DNA of 64,000 nucleotides from Panax quinquefolius (taxonomy: Eukaryota > Streptophyta > Magnoliopsida > Apiales > Araliaceae), in NCBI GenBank assembly GCA_020205615.1, contig CM035171.1:119044893-119108892 (forward strand). Direction: 5' to 3'. The position numbers and the translations under genes were made by a program. Position 1 is the first letter of the stretch. Each line of letters opens with the position of its first letter. This document shows positions 11,630 to 21,044 of the stretch, in pieces. The notes under the pieces are model-generated. The model had not been told where the DNA came from. It did not search any database and worked only from the letters and a program-made list of their open reading frames with translations.

Positions 11630-12808
11630 ATGTTTTTCATAAAATAAATAATTAAAACTTCCAAAAATCAATTATTCTGGAACTTCAGAACTTCAATAAT
11701 TCATAATAAATATTCATTTTATCAAAAAATTTGAATCTCGCAAATTTTTATAGTAAATTCAATTCTATACAACTTTGCAGAAGAAAGTTTTTCCAAATTC
11801 CATACAGAAATTGACCGAAATCCACATACGGATGATTTTACAAGTTATAATCAAATTTCAGTCAAGAAATGGGTCCACCAACATGTTTTTAGTATTTATT
11901 GCAACAAAAATACTCTTCCTCCTCATTTACTCATATATCCCACATTCATTGTAAAAAAATATCATCATTATTATATTATAATAATATAATAAAATATTAT
12001 TTTATTAGAAAAGATAAAATATCGATTTTTTTAACAATTGTCACTTTAAAAAATTTCTCCATCTATATCCACATAAAATCAATATTTTCCTCATCATATA
12101 AATCAATAATTAATTATTCACAAATAATATTACAGAATCACAAAGATCGGCAACCGTGCCGCTCCTAAAGAAAGGGGGGCTTTCCAATAAGAATTTCTCC
12201 TCATCTTGGCGCTTGTGATTAGGTGACCAAACCTCTCCTTAGATGTAACTTTCTGTATTATCGCTAATAATATTTTCTAATAATATTATTCAGATAATAT
12301 GAATTATTGCTTCGATAATGGAAAATACCGTAGTGGACAATTATCAAAACAACAAGTATATAAAAAAATCAACGCAACAATTATTGAATCAATAAAATAA
12401 AATATCGAACAAGAATTACTATAACAATTATCGAGTAGTGCTTTCTTAGGTAAGAATCAATAATTGTGCAATACCGTGTGCTACTCGTGCAACAACGCCA
12501 GACATCGTGTTTTAACCACCGGGTATTCCAAAGAAAGATTAATGGTAACAATCGCCTGTTATTTATAAACAACTTATACTTGTGCTTTTCTTCATCCAAT
12601 CGCTTTTTAGTTATGGGCCCACATTACAAATGTCATCTTGCATTCATTTAATATTCCCCACAACAATGAATATTTTATAACCACTTAATTATTTAAAATA
12701 TTTAAGATTTTACCCATAACTAACCATTATTAATCAAATCAACCCTTACTATTTCAAAATAATAATTAGAGAAATTAAATCTTTATTTATAAAAGTTGGG
12801 GCCTTACA
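11630..12808 (-). repeat. 5' LTR of the gypsy element, truncated
   Basis: It aligns by eye with 7260-8481, with many small insertions and deletions, and ends GGGGCCTTACA. It begins abruptly after protease remnant sequence, so roughly the U5-side portion is missing. The divergence between the two copies points to an old insertion. Confidence 0.75.
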
Positions 12809-13788
12809 CTTGGTGCTAGAAGTTTATGTTTAAAATGTAACAAAACTTGTTTAATATTATGTATTAAGTATGTTTTAAGTTATGATGTATTAGTAATGGT
12901 TACGAAACTTTGGAACATGAATAATTATATATAATAAATTAATGTAAATTATTCTATTATTCCACTGTATGAGTTATTAGTGTATTATTAGAATGATATC
13001 GTGAAGCACCGAATTCAAGATAATTTTGTCTGAATTTAGGGGCGTCACATGGACGACGCCATGTTCCAAAGGGTTATGGAGGCTGATTTGAGACGCGTTT
13101 GACGAATCCGATATTCCGTCATCGAGATCTCGCCTAGTGCGTTTTCGCTTCCACCGACCACCACGCAGAATATTACAGCAGGGGCCACCGTCGAGAGTAC
13201 GGATATCCTTCTGGAGTAGTTCGACGCGATACCTTACGAGATGGTCTGAAATGGGGGTTACCTTACTCACGGAGGCTTTTGACCCGCTACTGAGTCACAG
13301 TACCTCAACCACTCAGGTATAATTTCTTTTTATTATAATTAAGTTACTTATTTTGCATGTTATTTAATTTTCACTTAGTTGTCTCTTTAATACTCTCATA
13401 CGTATTGATGACTTATATTTTTAATTGTATCAACATGGTGGAGGTCGCGATGTTGTTGGTGATTAAGAGTTGGTTGACGATGCAGATCATGAAATGGGGG
13501 GTGATGGCGAGGATTTTCAGACGCCAGAGCAACGACGTCGACCCCCGCCCAATAATTCTCCTCATACTGGTGATATTACTAGATTAGGTTGATATTTTGT
13601 ATAGCAGTAGTTTAGATGTTTGTAAAACATTTGTAAATTATTGTAGTTTAGCTTGTTTCTTTGTAAATCAACATATTTTAATTTTGTAGATAATTGAAGT
13701 TATTGTTATTCTTTGTAGTTTATAAGTTATATAATTGTAGTTTAACGTAAACGTGCATATATATTGTTTTTCAAAGGAACTTTTCTAG

Positions 13789-13920
13789 GTGGACATGAAA
13801 ATTGGACATGAGTGTATTTGAATTTTACTTATTTATATCTTTACCCACCATTAGGGGTAAAAATAAAAATAAGTGAAATTCAAATACACTCATGTTTCAT
13901 GTCCAATTTTCATGTCCATA
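13789..13920. mobile_element. Palindromic MITE, family A copy 1
   Basis: The inverted repeat GTGGACATGAAAATTGGACA pairs with its complement at the other end, and most of the 130 bp folds into one hairpin centred on a CCACCATTAGGGG-like loop. A second copy lies at 38,904-39,040. No coding potential. Superfamily not determined. Confidence 0.8.
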
Positions 13921-14070
13921 TAGAGTTTTTATCTTCAAAGTAGTTACGTTGTGTTGATTACGGTATAAGTTGTTAGATGTAGTGAATGGTTAAATATTGT
14001 ATGTATTGTTGGGAAAAAGTAGGTTACATATACAAAAATGGGGTTTAAAAACCTGGAAAATGCTAAAGTG

Positions 14071-14073
<3 letters not shown>

Positions 14074-14123
<50 letters not shown>
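14074..14123. repeat. (TA)n microsatellite
   Basis: An uninterrupted run of about 25 TA units inside the CACTA-like remnant. It creates a false Ile-Tyr reading frame. Confidence 0.95.
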
Positions 14124-14128
<5 letters not shown>

Positions 14129-14488
14129 GGATATATTCGACGGAATGCGGTAATTTTGACGAAAATTCTGTCGAAAATAAGGAAATTAATTTAATTTATT
14201 TAAAAATTCCTCTATTTCCGACGAAATATCAGAACTATTTCGTCGGAATTACGTTTTACCATATCATTCATGTAACCTACACGTGTCCCATTATTTTTTA
14301 CGAACTAATTAATCCGTTGGCAATAATCTGTCGAACTTAACCAATCTACCCTTAACGGAATTGTCGACGGACTAATCTACGACGAGGTTAAATTCGACGG
14401 AATATTCATCAACAATATTAAGCTTATTTTGACGGAATAAGCTCACTTTCGACGATTTCCGTCGAAATTAGCCATTTTTCTTGTTGTG

Positions 14489-16733
14489 GTTGTGATTTGG
14501 AGATCAATCAGTTCCGGATCTGAGAGAAGTTAATAATTATGGTGGATTGGAATTTCTGATTTGGGTCTTCAATCAGATAAAAAGTTTAATTGATGTTTAA
14601 TGTTTAGTATTTTAATATTTTTTCTTCTTTTACTTTACTAATTTAAAGGTAATTCATTAATTGATTTTTAAGTTTTTCTAAACTAAGACAAAAATTCCAG
14701 TTAAAGTACATTTTAAGAAATTTATATTTTAGTTTTTTATTTGTATGTTCTAGTATTGATAATACATTATATTTTGTAATTAGCTATTTTTTATATTATT
14801 GATTTTTAATTAATTATTTTGCATGATTAATTGAGTAATTAATTGTTTATTTGAGTTATTGTTTTAATTAGTTATTTATTTGCGGTTAATTATTTAGTTT
14901 AATGCTGTTTTAGGATTAATTTTTAGTGAGATTAATTATTTAGAATTATTATGGGTGAATATATATTAAAATCTTTTTTGTATTGATTTTGTAATTTCTA
15001 GGTATTTGTACTAATTAAATAAGTTAACTACTGTCAACTGTCAAGCATATTATATTTAAATATTAAATTATGACATATATATTACTACTTTCCGACTAAA
15101 AAATGGCCAGAATTGTAAATAAAATTCATCGTGATTAGCGGTACTTTAAATATCGAGATCAAAGTTTTTAAATTTATGAATACCAAATACAAAATGATTA
15201 AATTTTGAGGTTAATATGGAGTAAACCCTTAACAATACATACCACCAGATTAGATTAGATATTAGATATATACCCTCCTCGCTAGCTTCATCATCATCAT
15301 GTCTTTAATTTTGACTGTTTCTTTTTCTTTTCTTTTTTGTTTTTGATTTTACATCACAAACATGGATTGAACAAACCGATTTGTGAAATATATATACACG
15401 TGACGGATTAAAAACAAATCGGATTTAACGACAACTATTGTTAAATTCGATTCGTTTTTTATCCCTCCCTGAATAATTGATTGAATGCCATTTGATCGAG
15501 TACCTAAATCATGGAAAAAGGACATGCAACTGGGTGACGCCTTCACGTATACATGTACATGAAAAACCAGAATTAATCCTCATCCAAATTCCATCACAAG
15601 TCTTATAAAGTTAATTATTCGAATCATGATTCATGGGTGGGCTTCAAACGGTGTATATTATATTCCTTGTAGGTCAAGGAATTTAGATGCGTAGATTCAA
15701 ATAGAAAGCATGCAGCTAATTGATCTGTTTAACACTAAAACTGCATGCCCACTTATGGTACATGCATATCCACACACATACACAAACATACATACATAAT
15801 ATATATAATTAAGGGAAAAAATTACAATTAACATTACATGTTACATGTCATCTCGAAAGAGTTCTAGATGACATGTACCAATCAGTTGGGGTTCATGCAA
15901 GATCTCTAAAGGGTGCATTTTGATGGATGCTTTTGGAGTTAGAACAAACAGCCTTCCTAATTAAGCAATTAAAAGGTGTGACGTATTTATGTGAGGGCTC
16001 CTAAAAGCTATATATGATTCTCAATTATTTTAATTTTCCCCTAAAAGATGCTTGACAATTAATTAAAAGCAATCTTGTTATAAAGAACTTTTCTTAGAGA
16101 ATAGCTTTTCTCTCTCACTTTCCTTTACCTTTTTGTTTGTCTGGTCTGCTTTCTATGCATTTGTGGTCTTGCGGGATTGGGCTTCTTCAAAGCACTTCCT
16201 AACAACTTTGGTAGCTGCCCAACAAGAGAAAAAGGAAATGCATATATATACTGATACACACAAACACACACACACACATATATATAGATACAAATTGAGA
16301 GAGCTAAATGCAATTAGTTATATTCTCGCTCTCATTTTTCTCTTATGAATATTAACGTTTGTATAAAATAAAATTTTATTAGTAATTTCTTTTTAAGAGT
16401 TTACCCATTTATTTTACATATCATGCTCATTCCTTTTAAATGATTTGAATCGAAATGATTTATCTCTATCTTCATTATATCGAAAAACCGTTTTAATTTT
16501 TAACGATGAACAATATATAATGACAGACCAAACTAATAGCGACAAATCAAACTACCATATGATCCGTCGCTAAAATGAATATACAAGATATGTAGAACTT
16601 AGGGTCAAGTAAGAATCTCTTGATCATTTCCTTATATATATATACATACATTATTTAAAAGTTCTGCCCTTTGATTTAATTAGAAGGCAACAACGTACGG
16701 ACTATTATATATCCGACCACACTTTTGACACAC
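14489..16733. other. Intergenic, no gene recognised
   Basis: AT-rich sequence without a conserved reading frame or RNA gene that I can support. It contains a short inverted repeat around 15,845-15,882 (ACATGTCATCT with its complement) and a (CA)n/(TA)n patch at 16,240-16,290. No transposon ends were found. Confidence 0.6.
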
Positions 16734-16882
16734 ATTATGCGATATATTTTTTCACGGGTTGATGAATGGGTTGAGTGAAAGAGATTGGTGGGCATTATAA
16801 TTGTGCATGTAATTAATGTAATGCCCACCAATCTCTTTCACTCAACCCATTCATCAACCCGTGAAAAAATATGTCGCATAAT
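16734..16882. repeat. Near-perfect 64-bp-arm inverted repeat (hairpin)
   Basis: Arm 1 (16,734-16,797) starts ATTATGCGATATATTTTTTC and arm 2 (16,819-16,882) is its complement with one mismatch seen, leaving a 21-base loop. If transcribed it would form a long, almost perfect RNA stem of the kind processed into siRNA or young miRNA. It may equally be a recently inserted foldback MITE. No known miRNA was recognised. Confidence 0.85.
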
Positions 16883-16989
16883 TAATGCATGTACATAGGA
16901 GTATATGCGCATGGTATGTCCAACTACATTTGGACACATTTGTAATTAGTTTAATAAATTAGATTTTTTTTAAGCTCACTCGAGCTCAC

Positions 16990-17345
16990 TCGCTTTTTAC
17001 TTGACTTTAGAATTCTACGGCCCGTGACGGCCGATCATACAACTGTTGCCTATATCTTTTAATGACAGACAACATATAGCGTCGCTAAAAGTATAGACGA
17101 CGGTTATATGACTGAACCGTCACCGGGTCCATCGCTAAAGGGGGTAAACTCGGATGAGTTGGATAAGGGATGAGTTTAAGATCCGTGGACCATCTTTAGC
17201 GACGGACAAACCCGTCGCTAAACTCGTCGTTATATGGTCTAAACCGCTGCGATAGCCAAGAACCGTTTCTATAGCTTCGCTTGCACTTCTACGACGACGG
17301 GTTTAATGACGATTTTTGTCCGTCAAGTAGTAAAATTCGCATCTG
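16990..17345. mobile_element. Degenerate DNA-transposon terminal region with GTCGCTAAA motifs
   Basis: Repeated direct and inverted motifs such as GTCGCTAAA, GACGGACAAA and CCGTCGT fill this stretch, with similar motifs at about 16,530-16,575. This pattern resembles subterminal repeats of CACTA-type elements. Neither terminus nor a target duplication is clear, so the family is a guess. Confidence 0.4.
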
Positions 17346-17393
17346 ACCACCAAAGCAAACTATATATATATAGAAAAAAATATATGTACACAA

Positions 17394-17536
17394 CTGTGTA
17401 TTACACAGTCGGTTATGACAACGGTTTTTTGAGCTATAACGACGGTTTCACCCGCTATTCTGGGCTATAGCGACAGTCCCGTCGTCATAGCCTAAAAAAT
17501 TGTCACAGAATCTCTCACTGTAATACACAAAGAAGA
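17394..17536. mobile_element. Small non-autonomous element with TGTGTATTACA inverted ends
   Basis: TGTGTATTACA near 17,396 is matched by its complement TGTAATACACA near 17,518-17,530. The interior carries ACGACGG / CCGTCGT motifs. A diverged relative lies at 18,843-18,990. It is flanked by TA-rich tracts and encodes nothing. Confidence 0.55.
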
Positions 17537-17560
17537 TATATATATATATATAGAATCGAT

Positions 17561-17880
17561 CAGTCCGGATCAAAAAATCTACCAAAATTTTTATTTTTTT
17601 GCTTTTTTAAAACAACTAAAAAAATATTTAATATTTTATGGATCGAAATTTTGTTATAAGATATGATGTTTTGGGTGTAATTTGGATATCTATATCAAAA
17701 TATATATACGATGCGCATGCATCGTATATACATGTTTCGTTATATGTATCCAAATCACACCCAAAACACTCAGACATGTAAAAATTCAAGTTTATAATTT
17801 TTATTTTTATTTTAGTTGTTTTAAAAACAAGCAAAAAAAAAAAAAAAAGGTCCAGATTTTGGTCTCATTCTAGAGTCCTG
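17561..17880. mobile_element. Palindromic MITE, family B copy 1
   Basis: About 300 bp fold back on a centre near 17,715. The arms share GTTTTGGGTGTAATTTGGAT on one side and its complement on the other, plus a TTTTTTGCTTTTTTAAAACAACT-like arm. CAGTCCGGA lies at the left edge. A second copy lies at 19,051-19,380. It holds no real gene. Confidence 0.75.
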
Positions 17881-17888
17881 ACCTTATC

Positions 17889-17892
<4 letters not shown>

Positions 17893-17940
<48 letters not shown>
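17893..17940. repeat. (TA)n microsatellite
   Basis: About 23 TA units directly beside MITE family B copy 1. Confidence 0.95.
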
Positions 17941-17944
<4 letters not shown>

Positions 17945-18610
17945 CCGTTTGAAGTTCTCTAATATATCACATCTTATTTCATGTATTGATGTGCATTTCA
18001 TTTATCCGATGGAAGTATGACGAAGGAAGAGTTGGCTTCTCTATGTTGGATTAGTTTCGAGCTTGAAATTAAAGGTGAAGGAAATAAATAATTAAACAAA
18101 AAATAGTAAAACTAAGTGCAATGAAAACTATTAATTTTGATGAACACATATATATATAAGTTTGATTATTAGTAGTTTTGAAAATTTATTATAAAAACTT
18201 ATTTTAAGTTAAGAAATACACAGAGTACAACTTTAAGATTATAAATGTTAAGAAAATTAATTTTTTAATCTCTAAATGATGTGCTGTAGTCAATGGGATT
18301 CTTATGATCTCATCATATTCAAAAACTTAAATATTGATAAAATTCTTAAAAAGATAAATTTATTATTTAATTTCTAAATATACTTATAAGAGAGGAAATG
18401 CATGCATTATCCCTCCTCATGACACTACTCCATTGTGGAAGAATATTCCATTTAGATTGAGGTGATAGTGTCACTGTGAGTTAAGTTCCTCCCTTTCGGC
18501 TTTGTTTCGCTGTAAATGAAACAACAAAGATTTCACCTTTCATCATGGAGATCTCCCATAATCCAGGCCACGTCTTTTCCCATCAAAACGATAAATTACA
18601 CACACACATA

Positions 18611-18612
<2 letters not shown>

Positions 18613-18664
<52 letters not shown>
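18613..18664. repeat. (TA)n microsatellite
   Basis: About 26 TA units after a short (CA)n run. A false Ile-Tyr reading frame crosses it. Confidence 0.95.
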
Positions 18665-18667
<3 letters not shown>

Positions 18668-18788
18668 AATAAAATACAAATAATTTTAAATTTTCTCTTT
18701 CACTCAATAAATCATCCTAAAGCTGCTCAAAATTTGAAATAAATCCCATTGCTCATACAAACATTTAGATTTTATTGTAAATTAGGGG

Positions 18789-18791
<3 letters not shown>

Positions 18792-18840
<49 letters not shown>

Positions 18841-18842
18841 AT
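18792..18842. repeat. (TA)n microsatellite
   Basis: About 24 TA units with one interruption, next to the element relative at 18,843. Confidence 0.95.
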
Positions 18843-18990
18843 CTAACTCAGATTGCATGATAAAAGCGCTATGACGACTGCTTTTTTGGGCTATCACAAC
18901 TGGCTCAACTATCCCTCAGAAATTAACATATAATGACATTTGAACTGTCGTTATAAATTTCTACTATGTAATACATGTAATGTCACGTAT
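18843..18990. mobile_element. Diverged relative of the 17,394 element
   Basis: It shares CTATGACGACTGCTTTTTTGGGCTAT-like sequence (compare the GACAACGGTTTTTTGAGCTAT segment at 17,415) and an ATGTAATACATG end with the element at 17,394-17,536. It sits between two (TA)n tracts. Boundaries are approximate. Confidence 0.4.
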
Positions 18991-19000
18991 ATACATTTTT

Positions 19001-19001
<1 letters not shown>

Positions 19002-19050
<49 letters not shown>
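19002..19050. repeat. (TA)n microsatellite
   Basis: About 24 TA units immediately left of MITE family B copy 2. Confidence 0.95.
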
Positions 19051-19053
<3 letters not shown>

Positions 19054-19380
19054 CCTATTCCCTTATCCTGACTCCATTTTTCTTAAAATGCGAACTCTTT
19101 TTTTTTGCTTTTTTTTTTAAAACAACTATTTTTTTTTTTTTTTATGGAACTGAATTTTTTCCATAATACAGTGTTTTGGACGTGATTTAGATACATATAA
19201 CAAAATGCGATGTATACAAATTGCATGCATCGCTTTGTTATATGTATCCAAATCACGCCCAAAACACTGTATTATGGAAAAATTTCAATTCCATAAAATA
19301 TTAAACTTTTTTTTTAGTTGTTTTAAAAAAACTAAAAAATATTGATCCGCATTTTAAGCCAGTCCGGACTCCCGGACTAA
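19051..19380. mobile_element. Palindromic MITE, family B copy 2
   Basis: The arms centre near 19,215: CAGTGTTTTGGACGTGATTT on the left is matched by AAATCACGCCCAAAACACTG on the right, with ATACATATAAC / GTTATATGTAT inside. CAGTCCGGA lies at the right edge. It is clearly related to 17,561-17,880 and its arms are better preserved, so it may be younger. Confidence 0.8.
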
Positions 19381-19466
19381 ATCCATTTCCTATATATATA
19401 CCATCACCAAAATATCTCTAGGTAGCTAGCTCCATGCACTTTAATTACGTCCTTCTTTCCTATATA

Positions 19467-19691
19467 CTCCTATCTAATTAAAAAATGACTTAATTTGATT
19501 TTATTCAAATTAATTTATGTTATTTTTTTTTTAAATATTGGTGGAAAAATTATATCATAAAAAATTAAGTCAAATTTATTACCACCTCCAATTTTTATAG
19601 GTTTAACAATATAAATAAATATGTTAATTTTTAATTCTAAAATTAGTCAATTTAATAAAATAAAGAATCAATTTTTAAGGAACAGAAAGAG
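19467..19691. mobile_element. Possible Stowaway-like MITE
   Basis: The left end CTCCTATCTAATTAAAAAATG and the complement of the right end, CTCTTTCTGTTCCTTAAAAA, are weakly similar to the Stowaway CTCCCTCCGT terminus. A TA dinucleotide flanks each side. The ends are poorly matched, so confidence is low. Confidence 0.35.
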
Positions 19692-20740
19692 TATCATGCA
19701 AAAGATCTACTAAAATCCCTTTTTAAAATGTATATGTTTCCATGCCTTTTCATTTTCTGTCCAAACATTAAAAAAAAAAAAAAAAAAAGCTTACATAAAT
19801 ATATTTTTTCACCACACCAGACACCAACCAATATTTATAGCAAGTAAATCTTTTGTTGAATTTTATCTGGAAGGACAGAAAGGAAATCAATTTACTGTGG
19901 GATTAATTAAAGTAAGTAATCTTTTGGAGAGGCAAAAGACATTTCAATTTTCACACAAACATGCACCCGACCCGAGTGTGACTTAATATTAATATAAAAT
20001 CATTATTTTCCTAACACAACAGCTAAGTAATTAACCGACAAATGGTTATATATGCTTTTTTTCCCGACTTAATTAGTCTAATCGAGTGCATCTTTGATGA
20101 GACAAAAAGTGAAACACAGTGCAATAATAGTCTTTATTTATTTATTGGCATAAATTAAAAGATGCATTAATAAGTAAATATAGTACAACGGGTACATTTT
20201 GCATGTGGATATTTACTTAATATAAATGTGAAAATCCTGGAGGAGAGTATTTACTCACTCACGCATTCAATAGAGGTTCATTGTAGTTAACTTTTTTATA
20301 CCAGGGTTAGTAAATCTTACCCACTTAAGTATATATACCACTACCAGTGTATACTTAATTTATGTTATAAGGTAGAATAAATTTGGACAAAATTAATCTT
20401 AATTTTTACCTATTGTTTTAGTTGTAATTGGAATAAACTCATCTACAAACCGAACAGAAGAGAGATTAATTGAACAAAGTTAAGATTAACCAAAATCGAC
20501 TTAATTCCCTTGCAACTCAACTAGGACCACCTTGTTTTCTTTCTTTTTCTTATTGCCATTAAATCTCCACTACACCAAGATACCTTAGCTTAAAAGAAAA
20601 TTTTAACACATACTGTTTGTATAAATATATTCAGGCAGACCACATCAAATTCAAATGAATACAATAAAAATTGGTTGCCTGCCTTTTAATTTAATGGGAT
20701 TTGGCTATGGAGCCGCTACATATATATATATCATATACTG
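19692..20740. other. Intergenic, no gene recognised
   Basis: AT-rich sequence downstream of the MAPKKK gene, with an A-run at 19,770-19,790 and no conserved coding signal or transposon ends that I can support. Confidence 0.6.
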
Positions 20741-20817
20741 TATTAATATTACATTATCACCAAAACTGGAGCTACATACAAGAACATGATCACTTTGGTG
20801 GGAAAGAATGATACATT

Positions 20818-20844
20818 CCCCCCCGCCTCCCGCCCGCCCGCCCG
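20818..20844 (-). promoter_or_regulatory. G-quadruplex-forming motif in the MAPKKK 3' UTR
   Basis: On the sense (minus) strand this reads GGGCGGGCGGGCGGGAGGCG followed by a run of seven G. Four GGG runs separated by single bases are the strongest class of G-quadruplex motif. It lies about 200 nt past the stop codon at 21,045, probably inside the 3' UTR. It stands out in a sequence that is otherwise strongly AT-rich. A role in RNA stability or translation is inference. Confidence 0.6.
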
Positions 20845-21044
20845 GTAAAGACTGGCGCGAATATGGATATTGCCGGCATATAAATAATATGTGCTCGCTG
20901 TGTCATATTAAAACTTGAATCCCTGAAGATATACTTCCCTCGACTTGCCTGATGCATCATTTCTGCAAATTGCAGTTTTAAGTTAAAGGGCAACGCACTA
21001 TTTGATGTGAAAATAATTTTCTTGACATATGAAAAAATATGCAT

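Larger units (their letters stand above)
5824..12808 (-). mobile_element. Degenerate Ty3/gypsy chromovirus, gag-less, minus strand
   Basis: Two related long repeats (about 5824-8481 and about 11,630-12,808) flank a minus-strand protease end, RT, RNase H, integrase and chromodomain remnant in Ty3/gypsy order. The lower repeat ends GGGGTCTTACA at 8481, followed by a polypurine tract. The upper one ends GGGGCCTTACA at 12,808. The upper LTR starts mid-sequence right after the protease remnant, so gag, leader, primer-binding site and part of this LTR are deleted. Stops and frameshifts make it non-autonomous. The left boundary is approximate and no target duplication was found. Confidence 0.85.
12809..14488. 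mobile_element. CACTA-like DNA transposon remnant (right end)
   Basis: The reverse strand from 14,488 reads CACAACAAGAAAAATGGC, close to the CACTACAAGAAAAA terminus of plant CACTA elements. Behind it, 14,130-14,480 is filled with direct and inverted GACGGAA / TTCCGTCG motifs, as expected of CACTA subterminal repeats. Inside are two short open stretches (about 13,093-13,322 and 13,456-13,587) with exon-like GC content that I do not recognise; they may be transposase or captured gene fragments. The left terminus is not visible and may have been lost when the gypsy element inserted. Confidence 0.55.

Noticed and set aside
15840..15885. Short hairpin ACATGTCATCT...AGATGACATGT
   Set aside because: An 11-bp stem is too short to support a small-RNA gene by itself and no known miRNA is recognised.
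20790..21044. Minus-strand open stretch right after the MAPKKK stop
   Set aside because: It starts one base after the stop codon and lies in the 3' UTR; no similarity to the kinase tail or any family.
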